A model generated the notes under the pieces. It saw nothing but the letters and a program-made list of their open reading frames with translations. It was not told where the DNA came from and searched no databases. From contig CAZNPL010000029.1 of assembly GCA_964574815.1 (NCBI GenBank), forward strand, positions 1 through 64,000: a DNA stretch of 64,000 nt. Direction: 5' to 3'. The stretch is from CAZNPL01 sp964574815 (GTDB taxonomy: Bacteria > Planctomycetota > Phycisphaerae > UBA1845). Positions 1-8,670 of the stretch are shown piece after piece; the first letter of the stretch is position 1, and every line of letters starts with the position of its first letter. A program made the position numbers and the translations under genes.

Positions 1-43
1 AACCCACCACACCCGTCAGCAACCCGGGCCGGCCCGCCGGCGA

Positions 44-96
44 GCCTCCGTGCCTCCGTGCCTTCGTCCCTCCGTGCCTCCGTGCCTTCGTGCCTC
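44..96. repeat. degenerate 8-mer array 1
   Basis: This stretch is built from back-to-back octamers of the form CGTSCCTY (CGTGCCTC, CGTGCCTT, CGTCCCTC), about six to seven units. It opens into the motif CCAAACGAACCCAAA at 104-118. The same arrangement recurs at 434-491. Frames through it give only low-complexity peptides rich in C, L, R, A, S and P, so I read it as non-coding. Confidence 0.75.
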
Positions 97-433
97 TTTC
101 TTTCCAAACGAACCCAAAGCCGCGCGAGTCATTCCGCCTCAGGCGGATCAGTTCTCAGACATCAGACGCTCGCCATCAGAGCCGGGAGCGCGAGCGACCG
201 GACCTTCAATCGCCCGCGCACCAACAAGTGCCGGCGCCAAACGAAGCCAAACCCAGGGAGAGTCGTCGGCTTTCAGTTACCGGAGGGTCAGCGACCTGCC
301 GCCTATACCGCCCGGCCCATCCAGCCGCCACCAGACGGCCGTCGGTCCTCGCCGCGTCCCAACCGGCGCGACAACCGGGCGCCAAGCGAACCCAAGTGCC
401 CCGCCCACCCGAATCGCCCCGTTCCCGGCCACC

Positions 434-470
434 GCCTACGTGCCTACGTGCCTCCGTGCCTTCGTGCCTC
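434..470. repeat. degenerate 8-mer array 2
   Basis: Octamers of the CGTGCCTN type repeat about four times. A short pyrimidine tract then leads into CCAAACGAAGCCACC at 477-491. Order and spacing match the first array and its motif, so the two form a directly repeated composite element about 390 bases apart. Confidence 0.7.
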
Positions 471-526
471 TTCCTTCCAAACGAAGCCACCGGGAACCCT
501 GCCTCGAGACCGCGCCTCGCTGGCAA

Positions 527-586
527 GCCTTCGTCCCTCCGTCCCTATGTCCCTGTCCGTTACCCCTGCGTCCCAACGTCCCTGCC
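527..586. repeat. degenerate 8-mer array 3
   Basis: A more degraded array in which the units read CGTCCCTN, TGTCCCTN or CGTCCCAA. It lies about 90 bases before the peptidase start. It is probably a decayed relative of the other two arrays. Confidence 0.55.
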
Positions 587-678
587 CCATACCCCCGCTT
601 GCGAAGGACGCCCACCACCGCGATATTGGAACCACCGGGCCGGACAGGAAAACGCGAACATCCAGACAGGGGTACCCA

Positions 679-2838
679 ATGACCAGTCAATCCACGCGAG
701 TCTACATGATCGTTCCAGCATTCCTCTCGGCCTTGGTGGTCGCCGCCGGCAATACTCAGGCCGACAACCCATACCGCTACTGGCCGTCGGCCGAGCACGC
801 CGCTCAACGCGACCTCGAAACGGCGCTCAACGCCGTCCCGGACCCGGACAGCCTGAGGAAATACCATGCCCTCATCGCCGAAGAGCCGCACCCGGCCGGC
901 ACGCCCCAGGACCTCGCCGCCGCCGAAAAACTCGCCGAGTCCTTCGAATCGCTGGGACTCGACGTCGAACGCCACGAAATCTGGGCCTATCTGCCGCGCC
1001 CGATCGACGCCGCCGTCGAAATCGTCTGGCCCGAACACATCCGACTGGACCTCAAGGAAAAACCCGTCCCCGGCGACGACTATTCGCAACACGAGAACCT
1101 CTCATTCGGATGGAACGCCTACAGTGGCAATGGCGACGTGACCGCCGAGGTGGTTTACGTCAACTACGGCCGGAAGAAGGACTTCGAGAAACTCAAACAA
1201 CTCGGCGTCGACCTGTCCGGCAAAATCGTCATCGCCCGCTACGGCGGCAACTACCGCGGCTACAAGGCCAAGTTCGCCGAGGCAGGCGGCGCCGTCGGCC
1301 TGATCATCTTCACCGATCCCGGCAACTCGGGCTTCGTCCGCGGGCCGATGTACCCCGACGGTGGCTACGCCAACGAAACGTCGATCCAGCGCGGCTCGAT
1401 CCTGACGCTCGACTACTCCGGCGATCCGCTCACGCCCTTCGAGCCGGCCACCAGGAACGCCAGACGACTGAACCCGGATAATGTGGCGTTCCCCTCCATT
1501 CCCGTTCAGCCCATCGGCTGGGCCGCCGCGGCCAAGATCCTGTCGAGAATGGACGGCCAGCCCGCCCCCCGCGAGTGGCAGGGCGGACTGCCCTTTACCT
1601 ATAGCCTCACCAGCGCCGGCGGCGTCCGCGTGCGCCTGATGGTAAAGCAGGAACGCGAGCTGAGGCGCGTCGTCAACGTGGTCGGCTCGCTGTCGGGCAA
1701 GACCCACCCCGAACAGAAAGTGGTCGTCGGCTGCCATCACGACGCCTGGACGTTCGGGGCCGGTGACCCGCTGGCCGGCACCATGGTTGTCTGCGAGGCC
1801 GCCAAAAGCTTCGCGACGGCGGCGCGTGAAGGACACAAACCCGACCGAACCGTCGTCTTCGCCCACTGGGCCGCGGAAGAGTACGGCCTGATCGGCTCGG
1901 TCGAATGGGTGGAGGCCCACCGCGAGGACCTCTCCCGCAACGCGGTCGCCTATATCAACCTCGACATGGCCGCTATGGGTCCGTACTTCGGCTCAAGCGC
2001 CGCGCCGCCCCTGAAACCCGTCATCACAGACGCGACACGGGCCGTGCCCGCCGCCGAAAGAATCGCGCCCAATGGCGAGTCCGTCTTCGAAGAATGGCTG
2101 GCACGCTCCGAGGACGACCTGCTCCCGGGCCATCCGCGCTTCGGCCACCTCGGCGGCGGGTCGGACCACGTCGGTTTCTACTGCCACCTGGGCATCCCGT
2201 CGGCCAGTTTGTCGGTGGGCGGAAGCAAGGGTGTTTCCTACCATTCCGCATACGACAACCTGACCTGGTACCGAAAGGTGGTGGGCGACGACTATCAGCC
2301 GGCCGTCGTACTGACGCGCATCGTCAATACGCTGCTGGCCCGGCTGTCGAACTCGGCGGTTCTGCCCGTGGAGCCGTCGCGCTACGGGAACGACGTTCGG
2401 GAGCATCTGGACGCGCTGACGGATCGGGCCCGCGACGTTGGACTGGGCCCCGATTTCACGGATCTCGAGGCCGCCGCCAAGCGCTACGAAGCACGGGCGG
2501 ACCAGGTATACCGGCGAATTCTCCGGAAGCTCGCAGCCGACGAGCTCTCGAATTCGGAAATTGCCTGCGTCAACTCGTTGTTGTTAAGGCTGGAGCGTCG
2601 CTGGCTCACCGAACCCGGAGTCCCCGGCCGCCCCTGGTTCCGCAGCCTCTACGCGGCCACGGACGAGTCTTCTGGCTACGCGGCCTGGATGCTCCCGGCA
2701 CTGCGGTACGGCGTTGAACATAAGGACTCCAGAGTGCTGAAAAAAGCGCAGCGACAGTACCTGCGCGTCTTCGAACGGCTGAACGAAGCCATCGACGCCA
2801 TGGAATCATGCGTCGAAACGCGACATCTGGGAAGGTAG
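679..2838 (+). CDS. secreted M28 metallopeptidase, glutamate carboxypeptidase II-like
   Basis: This 719-residue protein starts at ATG 679, where a signal peptide with a hydrophobic core (about residues 9-24) and a TQA cleavage site begins. The frame is open further upstream but only through repeats. It has the layout of glutamate carboxypeptidase II/PSMA: a protease-associated region in the first half, an M28 dizinc domain, and a C-terminal dimerisation-like helical region. Likely zinc ligands and catalytic residues are H353 and D355 (GCHHDAW), D363, E400-E401 (WAAEEYG), D429 (NLDM) and H522 (YHSAYDN), so the active site looks intact. It should remove amino acids from peptides outside the cytoplasm; the substrate is unknown. 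It stands alone with repeats on both sides. Confidence 0.9.
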   Translation: MTSQSTRVYMIVPAFLSALVVAAGNTQADNPYRYWPSAEHAAQRDLETALNAVPDPDSLRKYHALIAEEPHPAGTPQDLAAAEKLAESFESLGLDVERHEIWAYLPRPIDAAVEIVWPEHIRLDLKEKPVPGDDYSQHENLSFGWNAYSGNGDVTAEVVYVNYGRKKDFEKLKQLGVDLSGKIVIARYGGNYRGYKAKFAEAGGAVGLIIFTDPGNSGFVRGPMYPDGGYANETSIQRGSILTLDYSGDPLTPFEPATRNARRLNPDNVAFPSIPVQPIGWAAAAKILSRMDGQPAPREWQGGLPFTYSLTSAGGVRVRLMVKQERELRRVVNVVGSLSGKTHPEQKVVVGCHHDAWTFGAGDPLAGTMVVCEAAKSFATAAREGHKPDRTVVFAHWAAEEYGLIGSVEWVEAHREDLSRNAVAYINLDMAAMGPYFGSSAAPPLKPVITDATRAVPAAERIAPNGESVFEEWLARSEDDLLPGHPRFGHLGGGSDHVGFYCHLGIPSASLSVGGSKGVSYHSAYDNLTWYRKVVGDDYQPAVVLTRIVNTLLARLSNSAVLPVEPSRYGNDVREHLDALTDRARDVGLGPDFTDLEAAAKRYEARADQVYRRILRKLAADELSNSEIACVNSLLLRLERRWLTEPGVPGRPWFRSLYAATDESSGYAAWMLPALRYGVEHKDSRVLKKAQRQYLRVFERLNEAIDAMESCVETRHLGR

Positions 2839-2845
2839 TGAAGAG

Positions 2846-2926
2846 GGCCGGGACGCAGGGACGAAGCCTTGTCAACGAGAACGGTCTCGTGGCAAGAACT
2901 GAGAACTGATAACCGAGGACTGACAA
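2846..2926. repeat. short repeat tail and hairpin after the peptidase
   Basis: The gap after the peptidase holds GGGACGCAGGGACGAAG (about 2850-2866), which is the octamer type of 44-586 in reverse orientation. A perfect 6-bp hairpin ACGAGA-acgg-TCTCGT follows at 2875-2890, then degenerate repeats of AACTGA type (about 2895-2926). The hairpin has no T-tract, so a terminator role is only possible. Confidence 0.45.
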
Positions 2927-2933
2927 CTTTGCC

Positions 2934-3488
2934 ATGAGCTCCGTCGTACGAATAACCCTCATCACCGCATTGACGCTCGGCGCGATCGCCGTCGGGACCT
3001 TCGGCCTGATGGGCATCTACGGCGGCGGCTACGTGGACTTCGCGCTCTCGGATCGATCGTTCGGGTACCTTCAGTCGTCCGCCGCTTTACTTAGAGTCTA
3101 CTGGTTCCACACCGACGACGATGCCTACCTGGCGCCGTCCCGGTCGGCGCGGTACCAGACGCTGCGTCGCCGCGCGGACGACGCCCCCGTCGTACGCTAC
3201 CGGCATGGCTCTCCGCTCAGCGTCAGCCCGTACGCGTTCTTCTGGAACCAGGCGCCGGGCCGGACGGCGGGGTTCGGCACTCGGGTCCGCATGACCGGTG
3301 TGCGCACCTGGGTGTACCTGCCGGTGGCGCTGCTGCTGGCCTACCCCGCCCTCGCGGTCGGCCGAGACCGCTGGAGGGCCCACCACCGCCCCAAAGAGGG
3401 CTTCTGCCAGCAATGCGCCTACGACCTCACCGGCAACATCACAGGCATCTGCCCCGAATGCGGCGCGCCAGTCGACCATCGGCAATGA
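2934..3488 (+). CDS. small membrane protein with C-terminal zinc ribbon
   Basis: The 184-residue product has a membrane helix at the N-terminus (about residues 7-27) and a second one near residues 124-142. Its C-terminus is a cysteine ribbon: CQQC, then AYDLTGN, then CPECG, a two-pair Cys arrangement expected to bind zinc. This CxxCxYDLTGN ending is common in planctomycete proteins of unknown function. The part between the helices is probably exported and the ribbon cytoplasmic. It follows the peptidase by 95 bases but there is no functional link to show. No specific function can be assigned. Confidence 0.75.
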   Translation: MSSVVRITLITALTLGAIAVGTFGLMGIYGGGYVDFALSDRSFGYLQSSAALLRVYWFHTDDDAYLAPSRSARYQTLRRRADDAPVVRYRHGSPLSVSPYAFFWNQAPGRTAGFGTRVRMTGVRTWVYLPVALLLAYPALAVGRDRWRAHHRPKEGFCQQCAYDLTGNITGICPECGAPVDHRQ

Positions 3489-3637
3489 GCGCGCCGCATC
3501 CGCCCGCGCGCAACGCGCGCTCACACGAAGAGGTACTTTATGTAATAAAAGCGATCCTGGTTCGACGTACTCCGCGGCATTGCAGGGCGAGTCGTTCAGG
3601 ATACCGCTGAAGGTCCATGCAAGGCCGCAGCAAGTGC

Positions 3638-6427
3638 TTACCCCGGTGTCGATCCGTCGCTCGTGCCCCGACGCAGCAAGTCGCGATAGGCCGCGATCTC
3701 GTTCGCCAGCGATGACTCCTTGGAGTCCAACAGCTCCAACGCACGATCGAGCGCGGCGACGGCCTCCCTCGTTCGGCCGTTCTCCGCAAGCGCCCGGGCC
3801 CATGTGTCCAGGACGCTCGGGTCGTCGCGGCCTCCGTGCTCAACGGCGCGCTCGGCCACAGCGAGCGCCCCGGCCGGGTCCCGCAGTTCCCGCACCTCGC
3901 ACGTGAGCAGGTGCCATGCGAGCGCGTTTAACATCGGGTAACCGGTGTCCGGCGATTCCGTCGCTGCTTCGAGCGCGGTGAGATAGCCCGACCACACGCC
4001 GGCCAGCCCTTCGCGGTCGTCAACGTGTCTCAGCAACGAAAGCAGATCCGACCGGAACCGCCGGACGTGGAAGTGCTCCGGACCGTAGCGGGCCTGAGCC
4101 CGTTCCAGCGTGAGGCGATACAGATCGATGGCCTCGGCGTGACGCTTCTGGCCCTCGAGCGACTCGCCCACATTGTTGAGCGAGTCCAATACGTCGATGT
4201 GATCGTCCTCCATGATGGCGAGGCGGCGCCCGAGGACGTCGCGATGAATCCGCTCCGCCTCCACGTAGTCGCCCCGCTCGATGAGGACGTTGGCCAGTGA
4301 AAACCTGGTCCGTAGCGTTTCTGGGTGATTCTCACCGAGACGGCGTACCCGAATGTCGTACGCCCGCTCAAAGCACTCTTTCGCAAATGAAAGCCCCCTT
4401 TCGCCGGGGCGATTGGACCATCCGACGTGCCCGAGATTGGTCAGCCCGTACGCGACGTCGGCGCTGTCTTCGCCGCTGCTGATCTTGAAGCTTTCCACTG
4501 CCTCGGTCAGCAGCGGTTCAGCTTCAGCGGACTTCTTTTGGTCGTGAAGAACGAGTGCGAGGTTCTCCTTCGTGACGGCTGTCTGGCGTAGCGGTACGTC
4601 GTCGCCCTGTTCGCAGAACTCGACGGCTTTTCGATAGGCCTGCTCCGACTCCGCGAAACGTCCCTGCCGCTTGCGCAGAATGCCGAGGTCACCATAGACC
4701 CGGGCCAATAGCCCCGGGTGTTTGCCCTCGTGCGGCGTGAGTGCGGCGATCATATCGTCCAGAACCGATTCGGCCTCTTCAAGCTTCCAGCTTTGCATCA
4801 ACGAGAGCGCCAGCACGTGCCGCAGCTCATTGGCCGTCGGATCATCCGGACCTGATGTGTCGGTGTGGATGCGAATCGCCGGTTCGAGGTGCCGCTGCGC
4901 GGCGTCGTACGCACCGAGTTGGTAGTAGGTGCGACCCAGCGTGGCCCGGATCGACGCGTGAACAAGCGGCTCATCGGAGAATCGCGTCTCGATCGCCTCC
5001 GACGCGCCGTCCAGGACCTCCCGTAACGTGGCGTCATGTGAGGCGCCCTTATTGGGGTTGGCCATCCCCAGGAGATCCTCGTTGAGAAAGTCGTTGACCG
5101 CCTGGGCGATGCGCCGCTGCCGTTCCGATTCCGCGAGAGCGCGAGACTGCCCGGCCGCGAATGTCACACTCGCAATCATGCCGGCGATAAGCGCAACGAA
5201 CGCGCATGTCACCCCGGCCACCAGACCGCGATTGCGCCGCGCGAATTTGCGGAACTGGTACATCGTCGTTGCCGGGCGGGCGGTGATGGGCTGATCGTCG
5301 AGGAAGCGCTGGAGATCGGCGGCCAGGTCGGACGCGGAAGCATACCGCCGGTCCGGATCTTTCTCGAGTGCCTTCAAGATGATGGTGTTCAAGTCACCGC
5401 GTAAGGCGCGGTTGATCGCGCCGGGCGGATCCGGCTCCTGCTCGCTGATGATGCGGACGGCGTTGGCAATCGTCGTGCCGCTCACATCAAACGGCAGCCG
5501 TTCGGTGAGCAGTTCGTAGAGAATCACGCCGAGCGCGTAGACGTCCGAACGCGTGTCGAGACGAGAGGCCTGCCCTTCGATCTGCTCCGGGCTCATATAA
5601 GCAAGTGTTCCGACCAGGCGACCCGTGTCGGTGTAAAGCGTGGTAGCCTGCACGTCCGAATCGGTTGTTCGGGCAACGCCGAAGTCGAGGACCTTCGGCA
5701 TAGCTGTCCGGCGGTGCTGCCCGGCTTCCTTCCCGGCCGTGCTGTCGGTCCAGGAATCCGCGTGACCGTCGCCTTCGACCACCAGGATGTTGGCCGGCTT
5801 GAGGTCACGGTGGATTACGCCCTTTTGGTGGGCGTGCTGTACTGCGGCACATACTTCGATGAACAGCTTCAATCGGTCCGGAATCGCGGTTCCACGCCCT
5901 CTTGCGAACTGAATGAGCGGCTCACCATTGACCAACTCCATCGCGAAGAACGGTCGCTCTCGGGTGCCGTCTTTGAACAGACCGGCCTCAAAGATCTGGG
6001 CAATGCCCGGGTGTCTCAGCCGCGCGAGGAAAGCGGCCTCCAGCTCGAACCTGCGCAGTAGGTCCCTTCCGACGAGACCGGAGCGCATCACCTTCAATGC
6101 GACTTCGCGTCGCGGGTTTTCCTGTTCCGCGCGGTAGACAATTCCCATCCCACCCTGGCCCAGAACGCCGAGGATTTGGTACCGGCCGATGCGCTCCGGC
6201 ATGGGCGCCGTATCGACGGAGCATGAAGCCAGTGCATGCGCCGGGTCGTCGAGGAATGATCCCTTTGCGGCGTCGTAACAAGCGAGAAGCGTCTCGACTT
6301 CACGACGCAGCGGTTGATCGCCGCGACACTGCTCGATCAGGTAGTCGGCTCGGCGCTCCGGCGGCTGATCGAGCACAGCCTGGTAAAGCGACTCGACGCG
6401 TCGGTACCATTCATTTGCCGCGTTCAT
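3638..6427 (-). CDS. Ser/Thr protein kinase with membrane helix and TPR region
   Basis: This protein of about 929 residues carries a Hanks-type kinase domain: glycine loop GQGGMGIVY (about 90-98), VALK lysine K112, HRDLK at 206-210, DFG at 248-250 and SPE at 279-281. A low-complexity insert of about 25 residues separates the catalytic loop from DFG. A membrane helix follows (about 401-424). The rest is helical tetratricopeptide repeats that would face outward, so an external or periplasmic partner may control the cytoplasmic kinase. ATG 6427 is chosen; ATG 6436 is an alternative. The start overlaps the 3' end of the ECF sigma gene by 17 bases, implying translational coupling. A second sigma-kinase pair of the same design lies at 31878-35467. 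Confidence 0.9.
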   Translation of the reverse strand: MNAANEWYRRVESLYQAVLDQPPERRADYLIEQCRGDQPLRREVETLLACYDAAKGSFLDDPAHALASCSVDTAPMPERIGRYQILGVLGQGGMGIVYRAEQENPRREVALKVMRSGLVGRDLLRRFELEAAFLARLRHPGIAQIFEAGLFKDGTRERPFFAMELVNGEPLIQFARGRGTAIPDRLKLFIEVCAAVQHAHQKGVIHRDLKPANILVVEGDGHADSWTDSTAGKEAGQHRRTAMPKVLDFGVARTTDSDVQATTLYTDTGRLVGTLAYMSPEQIEGQASRLDTRSDVYALGVILYELLTERLPFDVSGTTIANAVRIISEQEPDPPGAINRALRGDLNTIILKALEKDPDRRYASASDLAADLQRFLDDQPITARPATTMYQFRKFARRNRGLVAGVTCAFVALIAGMIASVTFAAGQSRALAESERQRRIAQAVNDFLNEDLLGMANPNKGASHDATLREVLDGASEAIETRFSDEPLVHASIRATLGRTYYQLGAYDAAQRHLEPAIRIHTDTSGPDDPTANELRHVLALSLMQSWKLEEAESVLDDMIAALTPHEGKHPGLLARVYGDLGILRKRQGRFAESEQAYRKAVEFCEQGDDVPLRQTAVTKENLALVLHDQKKSAEAEPLLTEAVESFKISSGEDSADVAYGLTNLGHVGWSNRPGERGLSFAKECFERAYDIRVRRLGENHPETLRTRFSLANVLIERGDYVEAERIHRDVLGRRLAIMEDDHIDVLDSLNNVGESLEGQKRHAEAIDLYRLTLERAQARYGPEHFHVRRFRSDLLSLLRHVDDREGLAGVWSGYLTALEAATESPDTGYPMLNALAWHLLTCEVRELRDPAGALAVAERAVEHGGRDDPSVLDTWARALAENGRTREAVAALDRALELLDSKESSLANEIAAYRDLLRRGTSDGSTPG

Positions 6428-7001
6428 TTTCAGCATCCGGCGCCGCCATGTCCTTGTAGAGGCGGGCAACGATGTAACGCCACTCCCGGTCGATCGTGGG
6501 CACGGAAAGTCCCATCACGGCGGCCGTCTCCTGCCGCGTCAATCCCGCGAAGAATCGCAGCATCACAATCTGCGCTTTTCGCGCATCATCCTTCTTAAGA
6601 CGTTCGATGGCCTCATCGACGGCCAGGATGTCCTCGACCGGGCTGGACAGCGGCACGTCGAAGTCTTCCACATCAATTCGCTTTCTGTCGCCTCCACGCT
6701 TCAAGCGATTTTTCCGGCGGGCGTGATCGACCAGCACCTGCCGCATGGCTTCCGCGGCGGCGGCGAAGAAATGCCCGCGATGGTCCCAGCCGGGATCCTT
6801 CTTCCCGACCACCCGTACGTACGCTTCGTGGACCAACGCCGTGGGTTGAAGGGTATTACCGGGCGGGAGATGGGCCATCCGCGAACGGGCCAGGTCGCGC
6901 AACTCGGCGTAGACCAGCGGCAGCAACTCGGCGGCCGCCTTGCGATCACCGGTGCTCGCGGCCCGGAGCACATCGGTCAGCGGATTGGAGCCCGCAGTCA
7001 T
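6411..7001 (-). CDS. ECF-type RNA polymerase sigma factor
   Basis: The 196-residue protein resembles planctomycete ECF sigma factors of the TIGR02999 type. Region 2 contains LLPLVYAELRDLA, LQPTALVHEAYVRV and the HFFAAAAEAMRQVLVDHARR segment; region 4 contains a helix-turn-helix (LTRQETAAVMGLSVPTIDRE). ATG 7001 is chosen because GAGGGA lies 7 bases upstream and the family N-terminus begins there; longer in-frame extensions lack family features. It is cotranscribed with the kinase that follows and diverges from the fibre-like gene at 7200. The kinase may control its activity, and the divergent secreted genes are candidate targets; both are inferences. Confidence 0.9.
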   Translation of the reverse strand: MTAGSNPLTDVLRAASTGDRKAAAELLPLVYAELRDLARSRMAHLPPGNTLQPTALVHEAYVRVVGKKDPGWDHRGHFFAAAAEAMRQVLVDHARRKNRLKRGGDRKRIDVEDFDVPLSSPVEDILAVDEAIERLKKDDARKAQIVMLRFFAGLTRQETAAVMGLSVPTIDREWRYIVARLYKDMAAPDAENERGK

Positions 7002-7199
7002 CTGAGAATCCCTCGGGTGCACGTGATAGCCGCCCGGCCCGGACGGCGAATTAGTCTTCGAGGGTGCCGGGCCGGAGCCGGGCACATCCTGAAGTTGATA
7101 TCCATTGTAACCGGGAAAGCGGATCAGAGCACGCAGACCCCGATTGGGCGATCCCTGGCCGGGAAGCGCCCGGACCCGCTGATCGGACGGAGAACGAAC

Positions 7200-8634
7200 A
7201 TGCAAGCAGCGGTGAGAACGGCCGGGATAGGCTCAATCGTGTTGTTTTGTACGGCTCTAGCGGCCTCTGCCGGTCCCGTTTCGACAGCCTTTACGTACCA
7301 GGGGCCGGCTGCAGGACGGCGGCGTGCCTGCCAACGGTGATTACGACATGCAGTTCTCGCTCTATGACGCCGCAACGGATGGGGTGCTTGTGGCGGGGCC
7401 GCTCATCTTCGATGACGATCCGAGCAGCTCCGGGCCGGTCCCGGTTGACATCGGACTCTTCGCGGTCGAGCTCGACTTTGGGGACGTCTTCGACGGGACG
7501 GCGCTATGGATCGAGATTGACGTGCGGCCTTTTGGCGGCGGCGGTTACACCACGCTGTCACCGCGGCAGCCACTCACGGCCACCCCATTTGCGCTGCATG
7601 CGCTGAGTGCCCCCGGCGGCGAAGGTTTCTGGTCCGCCAACGGCAGCGACATCCACAACAGTAACGCGGGGAACGTCGGTATCGGCACGCCCACGCCACA
7701 GGCCAATCTACACATCGACGGGACGGGCTCGAGTGCCGTAGGCTTTCACATGCAAGCGCCCGGCGATTCCGTCGGCGAGATCCTCATGGGCTCCCCATTC
7801 GGACACGTGGGTATCGCCGGCCGAGCCAACAACGGCAATCGCCGCGACATCTACTTCATGGACACCGGGCTCGGCCTGTTCACGAGGAATTCGCCCTCGT
7901 CGCCGTTCACCGGCAATGGCCTCTTCATCGACGAGTCGGGCAACGTCGGCGTCGGAACCAGCGCTCCTGTAGAGAAACTGCACGTCCACGGGTCGGACGC
8001 CAGGATGAGGCTGTCCATGGTCGGAGACAGCGCCGGTCCCGAGCTCCAGTTTCGAAACGTCGTCTTCACGAGTGGTGCCTACGGCACGATCGAGTTCCAG
8101 GACGGCGACGGCAACGTACTGAGCAACATCGGCTACGGCAAACCGTTGCTCGCATCGCGCGGGCTGACGTTCAATACCTCCGACGGGGGGTTCATGAAGC
8201 TTGCAGATGGCGGCAATGTCGGCATCGGAACGGCGAACCCGGAACAGAAGCTCCATCTGGAAGGAGGTACGGACACATCTCCGTCGGGCGGAGGGTATCT
8301 CGTCCTCGGAAACACCGGCAGCGCGAATATCTCCATCGACAACAACGAGATCATGGCCCGCAACAACGGCGCCACTTCGCCTTTGTTTCTGAATAACCAG
8401 GGCGGGGATATCGTCTGCGGCGGGTCCATCGATATTAACTATACGATTGTCACCGGCTCGCCCGACGCAACGTGCCCCGCGGGCACAAGAGTGTTGGGGG
8501 GCGGATGCCGGATCAGCGGCGACGCGGAAATCAGGGAGAGTTATCCGACCAGCAGCACATGGCATTGCGAAGCCGGAGACGTATCGGGATTCATCGGACT
8601 TACGGCCTACGCGATCTGCGCAAACGTCAAGTGA
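7200..8634 (+). CDS. secreted fibre-like protein, interrupted by a +1 frameshift
   Basis: ATG 7200, with GGAG 6 bases upstream, begins a signal peptide and reaches TAFTYQG, the typical opening of this planctomycete family. The frame then stops at 7340. Removing one G from the GGGG run at 7301-7304 restores GRLQDGGVPANGDY and joins it to the remaining long frame ending at 8634. The continuous part has a β-rich domain, repeats of GNVGIGT…LHV type known from phage tail-fibre-like proteins, and a C-terminal domain ending in ICANVK. It is homologous to the protein at 13870. The frameshift may be an assembly error or a real lesion. A downstream start at 7324 would lack the signal peptide. Confidence 0.75.
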
Positions 8635-8670
8635 TCGATGCTCGCAGACTGAAGGTAAGGAGGTAGTAAA

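Larger units (their letters stand above)
1..678. other. non-coding repeat-rich region upstream of the M28 peptidase
   Basis: No convincing gene is present here. All long open frames are low-complexity translations of the octamer arrays. The region contains three arrays (44-96, 434-470, 527-586) and four copies of a CCAAACGAAsCCAAA-like motif (about 104, 237, 382 and 477). The frame of the downstream peptidase stays open through this region, but a peptidase with a normal signal peptide begins only at 679, so the upstream extension is rejected. No promoter could be placed with confidence. Confidence 0.7.

Noticed and set aside
44..586. CRISPR-like appearance of repeated units
   Set aside because: Units are 8 bases long and adjacent, without unique spacers of uniform length, and there are no cas genes.
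50..678. Several long open frames on both strands in the first 680 bases
   Set aside because: They are translations of octamer arrays with low-complexity, repetitive peptides, no ribosome site and no family features.
3505..3519. CGCGCG-CAA-CGCGCG hairpin between convergent genes as a terminator
   Set aside because: It is a perfect 6-bp stem but lacks a T-tract on either strand, so the call would not be supported.
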